This document shows, in pieces, positions 12,901 to 24,000 of a stretch of 64,000 nucleotides of DNA. The DNA lies in the NCBI GenBank assembly GCA_963693365.1, contig CAVNZM010000004.1, positions 12,028,001 through 12,092,000 of the forward strand, in the 5' to 3' direction. The notes under the pieces were generated by a model. The model made no database searches. It saw only the letters and a program-made list of their open reading frames with translations, and was not told the origin of the DNA. Source of the stretch: Amoebidium appalachense (Eukaryota; Ichthyosporea). Every line of letters begins with the position of its first letter. The stretch's first letter is position 1. The translations under genes and the position numbers were made by a program.

Positions 12901-13037
12901 TTATATGATTTTCACACAGTGTTCAGGTATCTCAGTATGCACTTGTTACTGGATAACTCGTGAAGTTTTTATTGTCTTCTCCGTATGCCGTGCATACTTG
13001 CATATCTTTCCGTTGAATAAATCCAGTCAAAAGAAAA
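9972..13037 (+). mobile_element. Non-LTR element A (copy 3), longest copy, 5'-truncated
   Basis: Its insertion into element B is bounded by CACACATAT on the left and ATATTACAC on the right; uninterrupted B has CACACATATTACAC, so about four bases (ATAT) are duplicated. The element ends in GAATAAATCCAGTCAAAAG and A's, without a long poly-A tail. The 5' end falls inside the endonuclease domain, so the promoter and the ORF start are missing. About 90% or more identical to copy 2 over the shared 1.4 kb by eye. Confidence 0.85.
9980..12963 (+). pseudogene. Element A ORF2: endonuclease-reverse transcriptase, frameshifted
   Basis: The first 720 codons (to about 12055) carry an apurinic-type endonuclease: RGGIAVLANPS near the start, IGDFNCSV, and SSDHSPVEFSV at about residues 145-155. 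A reverse transcriptase follows: the fingers motif RPVTLTNVFRRLFE, palm VVFIDLKNAYDTVP, GSLLSPLLFDVFIDDL and FADDIVL. At about 12055 copy 3 has two extra bases (CATCCAGTGCG against CATCCTGCG in copy 2). The protein then resumes in the +2 frame at 12121-12963, ending with a Cys/His cluster (CNSCFHRRWCHFC...HVDRCEFLC) that resembles the C-terminal zinc knuckle of non-LTR ORF2 proteins. Copy 2 keeps the frame at 12055, so the shift is a lesion of copy 3. The clade is not assignable by eye. Confidence 0.88.
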
Positions 13038-13312
13038 ATATTACACATACGAGCAGGAGACACCAGAAACCGATAATACACCGCCAAGCCATAATCATCT
13101 TTGCGTTTTTACACCACACCACATTACGAATAAACGAATCTATGTAGGAGCGAGACTCTCTAATCGTATCCGCCATATAAGCTACTAGTAGTTGGTGTTT
13201 TTGCGGTCCTAACACAGGAAGGGACTCAACACGTAGAGCAAAAAGATATCTATCAGCCATAGACTATTCATATTCACACTATGATCTAGCCGTACCTCCG
13301 GTGGGGTCGCCA

Positions 13313-13502
13313 ACAAAAATGTGAGTCTATGGTGATTTAACGGGACCAGCTCATAATAAATGCTCATGATTTTGTTTGTGAGTCCATGGGTATTTAACAA
13401 GGAATTCTACATTGCATACCAATGTCACGAATATAAAGCCGGCTGCCCTTCCCACACTTACCACATTAGCACTTCAATGAAATGTGTTCTGTAGACAGCA
13501 CG
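13313..13502 (+). promoter_or_regulatory. Upstream region of the Cys-rich protein exon
   Basis: Contains two degenerate copies of TGTGAGTCYATGGNNATTTAAC (about 13320 and 13377). ATATAAAG sits at about 13431, 72 bases before the ATG at 13503, a reasonable TATA-box position. Function inferred from position only. Confidence 0.3.
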
Positions 13503-13678
13503 ATGATGGGTACACAAGGAATACTCCCGGCAATGACCTTCATCATGGCGGTTCTTGCCGCGCTGGCCGGCAGCGTCATGGGTACCTGTGACGATGCTAT
13601 GGCGAAGTGCTACGCATGCGACCCGAAGGCGCGCGGGGGCTGCGAGTGGCTGCCCCTAGCTGTCCGACAAAGAATGCA
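13503..13678 (+). CDS. Exon 1 of a secreted Cys-rich protein (family member 1, incomplete)
   Basis: From ATG 13503 the frame gives a hydrophobic N-terminus that looks like a signal peptide (TFIMAVLAALAGSVMG), followed by TCDDAMAKCYACDPKARGGC. The same block occurs on the minus strand at 27755 (IMAVVAALAGSVMGSCDDAL, KCYACERGDC). After GGCEWLP the similarity stops and the sequence turns into C/T/G tracts and GT repeats (13690-14330). This is exactly where member 2 continues without a break and where member 3 (42670-43152) starts after a similar repeat block, so I infer an intron. The second exon was not found in the 1.5 kb downstream; the copy may be truncated. The family is not one I recognise. 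Confidence 0.5.
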
Positions 13679-13689
13679 TATCAAATTGT

Positions 13690-13857
13690 GTCTGTGCGTC
13701 TCCCCCAACCTCCCCCCTTCCCCCCCTTCCCCCCTTCCCCTTTCCCCCCGTCCTTTGGGTCCTTTTTGTGGGCGGGGAGATTTTTTTTTTTTTTTGTTTG
13801 TTTGTATGTTTTAGTGTGTGTGTGTGTGTCAACGTGTGTGTTTTTTTTAGTTTTTTT

Positions 13858-13904
<47 letters not shown>

Positions 13905-14123
13905 GGGGGGGGGGGGATGGGGGGGGGGACGGGGAGGGGGGGGGGGGCTGTGCAAAAATGTGTGCATATGTCTGTGTATTCATTTGGATTTTGTGATCGC
14001 TTGTCACTGGGTGTGTTTATATGTGTGGTGTGTGTGTGTGTGCACACATGTGTATCACAATGTGTGTGTGTGTGTGTCTCCGTGTCTCCGTGTCACGGTG
14101 CACGGTGTGTGTGTGTGCCCCCC

Positions 14124-14185
<62 letters not shown>

Positions 14186-14330
14186 ACCCGAAGCCCAGAA
14201 GAAGGACTCACAGGACCGGGGCAGGCGGAGGCGGGCGGGTAGGCGGGCGGGCGGGCGGGCGGGCAGGCGGGCGGGCGGACAGGGGGGCGGGAAGAGGGGG
14301 GGGGGGGGGAGGGGGGGGGATAAGATATTG
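13690..14330. repeat. Composite repeat block in the inferred intron (unit shared with 43.2-43.95 kb)
   Basis: Order: C-rich tract, TTTGGGTCCTTTTTGTGGGCGG, T runs, a 42-base G run, CTGTGCAAAAATGTGTGCATATG, ATTTGGATTTTGTGATCGC, TTGTCACTGGGTGTG, a GT run, GTATCACAATGTG, a GT run, TGTCACGGTGCACGGTGTG, a C run, a 28-base A run, and (GGCG)n at 14230-14290. The same ordered words occur, reverse-complemented, two to three times at 43153-43955. Confidence 0.8.
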
Positions 14331-15866
<1,536 letters not shown>

Positions 15867-16227
15867 GGGGGGAGGGGGGGAGGCAGGAGGGGGGATATTG
15901 AAGTTCAGAGGGAAGGGCAAGGGCAACTTGAAAACTTATTGTTGAAGGGAAACATGCATCAATATTGTGCTATAAATCAAGGTGAATGCACGTGGGCTGG
16001 AGGTGTCTGGTGGGCATGTGTGACAGGCTCAACGTGGCAGGAGTGTATAATTGTGAGAAAGGTTATCTTTTTTGGGGGGGGAGAGGGGGGGGGGGGGGGG
16101 GGAAGCGAGGAAGTGGAAGGGAGGTAAGAGAGAGGGGGGGGGAAGAGGGAGGGGGGGCGGGTCCGGATATGATGGGTATCCTTCTTCTCTAGCTTGCTGT
16201 TGAGGTGCGGGACAGGGAAGAGCGGGC

Positions 16228-16259
<32 letters not shown>

Positions 16260-16762
16260 AGGGGGGGGGGGGGATTTGACAACAGCCCCAACGTGAGGTA
16301 CGGAACTCGAGTGGGTAAGGCCACGTGTTTGGGTCGGTGTTCATTCCCAACACGTTGAGCACTACTCTGGTGCCTGCTGGCACCTTCCATCCACCAAGGT
16401 CACACTCATGGGCAGCCTGCCTGGTACTGAAGTGTGTGTGTGTGCGTGTGTGTGTGTGTGTGCGGTGGGAGGGGAGGGAGGGAGGGGAGGGGAGGGGGAT
16501 GGGGGGTGGGGGGGGGGGGGGGGGGGGGGGGGAGAGAGAGAGAAGGGGAGGGGGGACTCGGGGGGGGGGGGGGGGGGGGGGGAGGGGGGGAGGAGGGAGG
16601 TGATAATGGATTTGGGAAGGGAGAAACGGATGTGTATGAGTAGAGCAAAGTGAGGAGAGTCATGAGTTCCACTACGGCGTGTGGCCTGTTGTCAGCAAAT
16701 ATGAGGAGGGGCCGGGGGGGTTGGGGGGGGGGGGGGGGGGGGGGGGGGGGTGGGGGGGGGGG

Positions 16763-16835
<73 letters not shown>

Positions 16836-16933
16836 CTATAAAGATGTGGAACCTTCAACCCAACATGGATGTCAGAAAGGGAAAGAGGGAACAGGCAGTA
16901 GCAGCGTTAAAAGATCCCCTATCCCCCTTGCAG

Positions 16934-16964
<31 letters not shown>

Positions 16965-17105
16965 GGGGGGGAGAGGAGGAGGAGGGAGGAGGGGGGGGGG
17001 GGGGGGGGGGGGGGGGGAGGAGGGAGGGCATGTGTATTTGTGCATCATTTATGCATGTGCACATGCGTAACTTCTGTGGACAGGCTCGACAGGAAAGGTT
17101 GAACA

Positions 17106-17138
<33 letters not shown>

Positions 17139-18097
17139 GAAGAAGGGGAGCAGCTGAGTTACATGGCATAGATTGAGGGGTAGACGCGGAGAGTCTCCAA
17201 CACAATTCGGTGGAGGGTGGAATGTGGGGGTATCATGTGTCAGCCTCACCCTCTCTCCTGTCGTCAGTACACTTATTGTTTGGTATTTTTCACTTAACTG
17301 CTATGAACCTTCCTCCCCTCCCCCCTCCCCTTTTCCCCGCCCCTTCAAGCCCCCACCCCCTCCCCGGACCCTGATTGAACTCTGCTGCGCGACCCCCTCT
17401 CCCACACCCCTTCCCCACAACCTTACATATATACCCATGTATCCAACAATACACTCGTACCTCGGAAATCACATTACCCACAATTGGCAATCTACCTAAA
17501 TGTGCAAAGCGCACAAACCAAGCAAATAGGGTCGACAACAAAAGAGAGAGAGGGAGGAGAGAAAGGAAAACAACACAAACACACACGAGGTTAAGACACA
17601 CACGGCAGGATACCCAAACGCCATTAGCATAAAGTTGTCCGTGAGAAAAAAAAAAGAAAGTTCAAATATAAGTAGACAGCATGAATATTCACTAACCGGG
17701 ATATGTGGGGTGGTGGGTCAAGCAGCCCCAAAAGGGGGTGGCACCGTGCGTGGTTCGGCGGCGGGGGGGGGGGGGGGGGGGGGGGGGGGGGAGAAGGGCC
17801 ACACCAGTTGCTGCAGATGTGCAAAGGTGAGTTCTTCCCCAGCGGCTATCATGATGGTGGCATCGATGTCCTCCTGCAGATATGTTCGATCAGGCTCAAC
17901 CCGTGAAACGACTCTCCCTCCCCACCCACTGTCCTCGGTTTCAACTTATCACCCACATCCTAACCCATTCCATGGGTATTTGGAATGCTACGATCCCAAA
18001 ACTCATACAAGCCAGATTAGACTATGTAAACAAATGGGGATGGGATATCCCCCCCCCCCCCCCCCCCCCTCCAAAAAAAAAAAATACACATCTTTCT

Positions 18098-18128
<31 letters not shown>

Positions 18129-18290
18129 CCCCCCCAAAAAAACACCCAGCAAAAAAAAAGAGAGACAAAAAGAACAAGAAAACTTTTTTGGAGCCATGCC
18201 GTGTAGGCACGCACCAATACACGTGCACACGTGCACACGCACCTACACGTACACACACGTAAAACACGTGCACACACTCGCGCACACGTG

Positions 18291-18900
18291 TGTAAACATC
18301 TGTACACGCCGTACATGTTTACTATTACGAATATACTGTACATATCATAGTGATCACGTAGATATTGTGTACATATGATCAGATCAATATCACACGCGAC
18401 AGCCGCGGGCTGCGGCTCACGACTGAGCCGCGGCGCCGGCAATATGCAGTGGCCGTGCAGTCAGTATGAACCAATAGAATTCGAGAACCGCTAGGATAGG
18501 AATGCAAGTCTCATCCACTACGGAGGCGACATCTATAGCTAAACGAACGGAACCAATAAGGAAATCAGACCCAGTTGCATAAACCTAAACGGGCTTAAGT
18601 ATTGACCAATCATTTGCCACAAAGTTATCCTTTTAGTTAGCTTCATGTTATTGGTGCACTGTGTGCACATAAAGACGACCGCACTCTTCTGACTGGTCAG
18701 AAGTCACGAAGGCATCAATGCCACCCATCCAGATGATCCGGAACCTGGGGGCTATATAAACAAGCCGTCCCAGTACGGGGGATCACTCTGAACGAGCACA
18801 TTAAATAGTAACCTGGCCGCGTGTGCCTTACTACCCGTTCTCTGTCTTTATTCTGATTCAGTTGTTCTCTGCCTTATCCCAACTAGTTCAACTGTTTACA
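18291..18900 (+). repeat. 5' LTR
   Basis: TGTAAACATC to ACTGTTTACA. It holds CCAAT boxes in both orientations (about 18470, 18550, 18605 and 18651), a strong hairpin at about 18409-18434 (GCTGCGGCTCA / TGAGCCGCGGC, one mismatch, 4-base loop) and GCTATATAAA at 18751-18760. Transcription probably starts shortly after the TATA box, with U3 of about 480 bases. Confidence 0.95.
18753..18760 (+). promoter_or_regulatory. LTR TATA box
   Basis: TATATAAA, 141-148 bases before the LTR end, duplicated exactly in the 3' LTR at about 26388-26395. Position and upstream CCAAT boxes fit a polymerase II promoter. Confidence 0.7.
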
Positions 18901-18918
18901 TTGGCGACCGCGCAGTTC
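18901..18918 (+). other. Probable primer-binding site
   Basis: TTGGCGACCGCGCAGTTC directly abuts the 5' LTR, where minus-strand synthesis is primed. The TGG start is the usual complement of a tRNA CCA end. The tRNA cannot be named without the host tRNA set. Confidence 0.55.
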
Positions 18919-18952
18919 CAGAATCTCACATCTTTCAAGAATCTCTTCAACC

Positions 18953-19846
18953 ATGGCGGGCGAATTTGACGACTACCCTGTACTCTCGGACAATGAAAGC
19001 AAACTGACACGTGACACCAAGAAGCCTACCGCAGTCAAACCGCCGCCCCCAACGCAGAAGAAAGCCAAGACTCCGGGGCAGGGCACGAAAACACTCCCCA
19101 CCCCTCCCCCTACACAGCCTCGTGCTCCCCAGAAACCGAACACGATCACAAAACCCAACACACACACGAACACAAAGGCAACTACGAAGCCCACTGGCAA
19201 CGAACAAACGAAGCCCAACGAAAGCACGAAACCCAAAGACAAAACGAAGCGCAACGAACACACGAAAACCAACGAACATACGAACACCAACGAACACACG
19301 AACACCAACAAACACACGAACGAACTTCAAGTAGCAACGAAGGAAAAAACGAAACAAGACCGGGACACTGCCACAGCTCTGGCAGAGGTGCGGGGCCGTG
19401 TTCTCTCCAAGTTCTATCGTATTGAAACTCTGAGACGTGCCATTCAAACTGCAATCGATGCTGGGCGGCCTGTGATGGACCTCGAAGCTGATGTCGCGCA
19501 GATTTACAGTGAAATTTCGCAGATGGAAGACACCACACTGTCTAGAATGTTGTGCACGTCCGCGAAATGGTCTGAGTTGGAGCGGGAAGCACAGTTGGTG
19601 GCTGAGGCACGTGTGAAAAATACGACGGTGCCCACCACCCCCCGTCCTCCCCCACCCACCACAGGCAAGAAGCCTTTGTCCCCGGTCCCATCTGGGTGCA
19701 CTGATCCCAAGGTAATTGCACCTCCCGCACCCCCCACTAAATTTACATATAAGGATGTGCTTGCGCGCACACTCAGCTACACTGATTCTGATGCTGAAAA
19801 TGAAGAAAAACACGAACAAAGTTACGAAGACACACCCACAAACTAA
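18953..19846 (+). CDS. Retrotransposon ORF1, unrecognised 297-residue protein
   Basis: First ORF after the PBS; its ATG has a strong context (ACCATGG). Residues about 20-60 are Pro/Lys-rich. Residues about 60-125 are a low-complexity Asn/Glu/His/Thr/Lys repeat (TNEHTNTNEHTNTN). Residues about 135-215 are a charged, probably helical segment (LAEVRGRVLSKFYRIETLRR, then a stretch ending KWSELEREAQLVAEARV) that could form a coiled coil. The C-terminus is acidic (SDAENEEKHEQ). It has no CCHC knuckle or catalytic motif. Standard Ty3/gypsy elements start with gag, so an extra ORF here is unusual. It ends in TAA, nine bases before the gag ATG in the same frame. A split-off gag N-domain or an assembly/RNA-binding protein are both possible. 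Confidence 0.7.
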   Translation: MAGEFDDYPVLSDNESKLTRDTKKPTAVKPPPPTQKKAKTPGQGTKTLPTPPPTQPRAPQKPNTITKPNTHTNTKATTKPTGNEQTKPNESTKPKDKTKRNEHTKTNEHTNTNEHTNTNKHTNELQVATKEKTKQDRDTATALAEVRGRVLSKFYRIETLRRAIQTAIDAGRPVMDLEADVAQIYSEISQMEDTTLSRMLCTSAKWSELEREAQLVAEARVKNTTVPTTPRPPPPTTGKKPLSPVPSGCTDPKVIAPPAPPTKFTYKDVLARTLSYTDSDAENEEKHEQSYEDTPTN

Positions 19847-19855
19847 AACGAACAC

Positions 19856-20953
19856 ATGACTGCGAAAGTGCATGAAGAAGATCACTTCGACCAGCCTAAA
19901 GCACCCGTATTTAACGAAATCCCCCTTGCAGGATCCCCTCTGGCGTCTGCAGGTGGACTGGCAGGCACGCCAAGTCGCCCGAGAGGCTCTGATGTCAGCA
20001 CAGGCTCAGGAGGTAAGGCTGGGTCTATATTGAACAAGCACTTTGCAGAGCACGAAAAACTGTGGTTGCACCCTCTCCGCCAGTTGCATGCATCCGAATA
20101 CGGCCCCATCTTGGCTGCATTGAAACTACCAGAATACAAGGGTGACTTGCAGGATAAATGCACGGTGATTGAATGGCTGCACGAATTTTCCCAGCAGATG
20201 TTTTGCATTGCAGGGGTCCCCCCCACACTTGCTGTTCGCTGGGCGGTGCAGTGCTTTCCTCTTGCTTCCCCCGCCCGTGTGTGGTACACGAATTTTACCA
20301 GGACACAGGGAGAACTCACGTTTGATGCATTTGCACATGCACTAGTTACGAAATTTCACGACCAGCGTGTGCAAGAGGCACTCAGTGCCGAATTAAATGC
20401 ACTCAAACAAGGCAAGCAAAAGGTGGCCGAATTTGCAAGCAGGCATGCGCGTTTGTGGGCACGTGTGTACCCCCTTAAGTCTGAGGCACACCAAATTTTG
20501 GATTTGTCTCACCGATTGGGTGGGGAAGACGAACAAGAATTTCGCAAATATCAACTCAGACAAACACGAAAAGAAGAAGAATTGACCCTGTCTGGAGTTG
20601 TTGCCTATCTCGCAGAAAAAGAAAGAGACAGGCACACACGAACCCCATCCACCATTCTAACACAGAAACCCCCCACAAAACAGCAACCCGGTGGTGGATC
20701 TGGTGCCAGCGAGAAGCCGTCTATTTTTTCGCGCATGGGCACCACCCCCTGCAACCGTGGGTGCAAGTACGGCAGCCACGCCGAAGGCAAGACGTGCCCG
20801 GCCCTCAAATTCGAATGCCACTCCTGCAAGCAGAAGGGGCACTTTGGGGGGTCACCAATTTGCCCCAAGTACGACCCCAACTTTAAGAAGGGAACCCGCA
20901 AGGCAGAGATTGAGGCTAATCGGGCCAAGTTCAAGAGAGCACGTGTAGAATAG
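19856..20953 (+). CDS. Gag polyprotein of the chromodomain LTR element
   Basis: 365 residues. The central region (about residues 60-270) has the retrotransposon capsid-like pattern: WLHEFSQQM, then WAVQCFPLASPARVWY, then TFDAFAHALVTKF and later YPLKSEAHQILDL. The C-terminal basic part carries two Cys/His groups: CNRGCKYGSHAEGKTC and the nucleocapsid knuckle CHSCKQKGHFGGSPIC (C-x2-C-x4-H-x6-C, a longer last spacing than the usual x4). The protein packages element RNA into virus-like particles. It ends in TAG at 20951-20953 and the frame stays open straight into pol. Confidence 0.9.
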   Translation: MTAKVHEEDHFDQPKAPVFNEIPLAGSPLASAGGLAGTPSRPRGSDVSTGSGGKAGSILNKHFAEHEKLWLHPLRQLHASEYGPILAALKLPEYKGDLQDKCTVIEWLHEFSQQMFCIAGVPPTLAVRWAVQCFPLASPARVWYTNFTRTQGELTFDAFAHALVTKFHDQRVQEALSAELNALKQGKQKVAEFASRHARLWARVYPLKSEAHQILDLSHRLGGEDEQEFRKYQLRQTRKEEELTLSGVVAYLAEKERDRHTRTPSTILTQKPPTKQQPGGGSGASEKPSIFSRMGTTPCNRGCKYGSHAEGKTCPALKFECHSCKQKGHFGGSPICPKYDPNFKKGTRKAEIEANRAKFKRARVE

Positions 20954-21046
20954 GAAGGCGGGCAAGGGACTGGTCTCTCCCCAGTAGAACATAATGTATT
21001 TGATTTAATAGCAGAGCTGGAACTGTGTTCCCCTCTGGCAGATAAA

Positions 21047-24000
21047 TTGCAAAATAAATCTACTGGTGCGGAAATTTCTGTTGTCTCGGAGCCCTCCCAC
21101 GAATCTGCATGTGCCCCACCCCCCCACGAACAGTTACCCCCGTGTACTGACCCCCCCATGCACACGCACACCCCGCCCCCGCGCAAAAAGAAAAATGTGC
21201 ATTTTGCTGACCGTGTGCACTCCTCCATTGCAGAACCACGGCATGAAAATGCCACTGTGTGCACATTAACCCACGAAAATAAATGCACAGCCACACTTGC
21301 GCGAATGTATGTGCATGGGAAGCTAGTCACAGTAGTTGTCGACTCTGGTGCTAGCCATAGCTGTATAAGCACAGCATTTTACGAATCTCTCCCTGTAGTG
21401 GCAAGAAAACGAATTCAGCATGTTCCTAATTTTAGTGTACTGGATGCACAAAGTAACGAAATGACATGCCAAGGAAGTATATCTCTCACTCTCGCCATTC
21501 CCAACGAATCTGCTCTAGTGGTGCACAGATGGCATGTGATTGATAATCTACCATATGATGCCTTATTAGGTGTTGATTTCATGGGGCCACAACAGGGACG
21601 AATTGATTACGGTGCTGCAGAACTTTCGTTCATGTATGCTAAGGGAAATCGCAGGTGCAGTATTCCGGTGTGGTGGTTGCGTGGGAGTGCGGAGGAGACA
21701 GCTGTTTCTCGCGTATTAATTACCACCACAGGTATTCACCTCCCGGTAGATGCGTCAAATATCGCAACGTGTAAAATAAAACTCGCTGCCGGCGCACCAC
21801 CACCACGAACTTTAGACTGTTGTATGGGCACAGTGGTTCCATGTGGTCCACTTAATTCACGGGCTTACACAACAGCATGCAGTGTCACCAGTTTAGCTCG
21901 AATTTCGAATAACGAACCCCCCCTCTCCACTAGCGAAGAAAGTGTGATCGAGGACGAATACGAATGCAAGGTGTTGTTGACTAACACATCGGACCATCAT
22001 GTGTACCTACTAGTCCCTGGTACGGAGGTGGCCATGTTTATTCCCTTGCAATCAGATGACACTGTTACTCTTTTAGCACGTCCACACTCCGGTAATGGAA
22101 CCAGGAGGGCGACAACCCCACACCCTGGCCATCCATTAGGTACCTCTGCTAAAACGAACTTTTCTTCGCAGGAATCAACCGAAGAACCCACCGAACACGA
22201 ACCACACACTTTCCAGGCGGCTACTAATATTAACGGTAGTATTAAGGTGTGTGAACGGAGTAAAATTATGAATATGAGTACGAAAGAGAACACCACACAG
22301 CGCAGTTCCACGAAAATGAATGGTTTTGGTAATCCAGCACGAACAAAACCAGAGGTAGGGCCACCTACTATCGAAGCAGTGGCAGATGGGGCACCATCTA
22401 CCACTGCACTGGAGGATACGAATAATTTACGAAAGCGTACGCACGAATGTACCTCCGACGGGGAAGCCGCCACAGACGACGACTTGCCTTTTGGGGTCAA
22501 ACCTCCAGAAGAATACGACATGCCTGGAACTCCCCCAGACCAACGGAAACCGTTGGCGAAACGGATACGAAAACTGCTTAAGAAATGGAAGCATGTGTTC
22601 TCTGCACACGACAACGACTTTGGTTTGAGTACCTTAGACGAACTGTCGATCGAAGTAACTACCACCATACCACAGTACCGCAGGCCCTATAACATCCCAC
22701 ATCACCTTCGCGATAGCCTACACAAACAAATTCAAAATTGGGTAGAGTTTGGAGTGATTGAGCCTGCGTCCAGCCCTTACTCCGCTCCGATGGTGTTGGT
22801 GGCGAAAAAGGACGGGTCTTTAAGAGTCTGCATTGATTTTAGAATGCTGAACTTGATTACGAAGAAAGACGGTTACCCTTTACCACGAATTGACATGGCT
22901 CTGGGTATGCTCAGAGGTGCCCGCGTGTTTTCCGCACTTGATTTAAACGGTGGTTACCACCAAGTCAAAGTAGCCGATAACGACAAAGAAAAACTTGCAT
23001 TTACCACCCCCTGGGGGCAGTATCAATTCGCACGCGCACCTTTTGGAGTAAGTAACATGCCTGCTGTCTTTTCAAGGATGATGAACCGTGTATTCGCTGG
23101 TATGCTGTGGACACATGTACTCATATATCTCGATGATATATTAGTTATGTCACCCACTATCGAAGAACATTTTGGGCATTTAGATTCATGTTTTTCCCGG
23201 CTCTGTGATGCAGGATTAAAACTGAAAGGCAGAAAATGCTCTTTGTTCATGCAAGAAGTTGGCTATTTAGGCCATCGCGTATGCCCGGATGGTATTAAGG
23301 TAGACCCAGAAAAAGTGGCAGCAATAAAGAATAAAAGCTACCCACAAAATTTATCTGAGCTACGAAGTGACCTCGGGTTATTTTCATATTATCGAATATT
23401 TGTGGACGATTTCAGCCATACGGCTGAACCACTCACGCGAATGCTGGGCACCTCGAAGGAGGATTCAGAATTACTAAAACGAATTCACGCAAAAATGCCC
23501 CCCTCTACGAAACCCGCCAAACGCAACGGCAGCGCAAAACAACGAAAAGACGAAGCAAAAAATTTGCACGCCGATTCTGCAGCTATTTTGGCCACGAAAA
23601 AGAAAGCACAGAAAAATGCTGCATGGGTGTGGGGTACGGAACAGGAGAAAGCATACGATACCCTTAAGAATGCGTTAATTAATGCACCTGTGCTTGCTCA
23701 CCCCGATTTCACCAAACCTTTTATTGTTGACTCAGATGCTTCACAGTATGCTCTGGGCGCAGTGATTTCGCAGGTAGGTGATGACGGCAAAGAACGACCC
23801 ATAGCTTATGCTAGCAGAACACTCTCTAAGAGTGAACGAAATTATGCGGCGAATAAAAGGGAAGCCTTAGGTGTGTATTGGGCTGTGTGCAAAGCATTTC
23901 GCGCTTACACCTATGGGGCTCCTTTCTTGTTACGAACCGACCACTCCAGCTTGACGCGCATTCTGTCTACCGGCGATGCACCGGAACCTGTTGTTGCAGG

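Larger units (their letters stand above)
8322..13312 (-). mobile_element. Fragment of non-LTR element B, interrupted by two element A copies
   Basis: Bases 8322-8437 match 28343-28450, and 13041-13312 match 28737-29010, in the same order and orientation. At 28.3-29.6 kb these blocks belong to one minus-strand non-LTR element (B). Here they are separated by element A copies at 8470-9929 and 9972-13037. The short bridge 9957-9971 (CCCCCCACACATAT) also matches B at about 28725. The B piece is internally shorter than the 28-kb copy: about 220 bases between the two blocks are missing or unrecognisable. Surviving B coding matter at 13041-13260 (minus) includes MADRYLFALRVESLPVLGPQ. Confidence 0.75.

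Noticed and set aside
16406-16858. Poly-Pro and poly-Gly frames over G/C tracts (also 13.8, 35.4, 39.8 and 57.2 kb)
   Set aside because: Homopolymer translation; the frames exist in all phases and cross introns of real genes.
18947-19885. 312-residue minus-strand frame opposite ORF1
   Set aside because: Phe/Val-rich mirror of the Lys/Asn/Thr repeat; no start context or domain.
21997-22668. 223-residue antisense frame inside pol
   Set aside because: Shadow of the pol ORF on the other strand; no domain.
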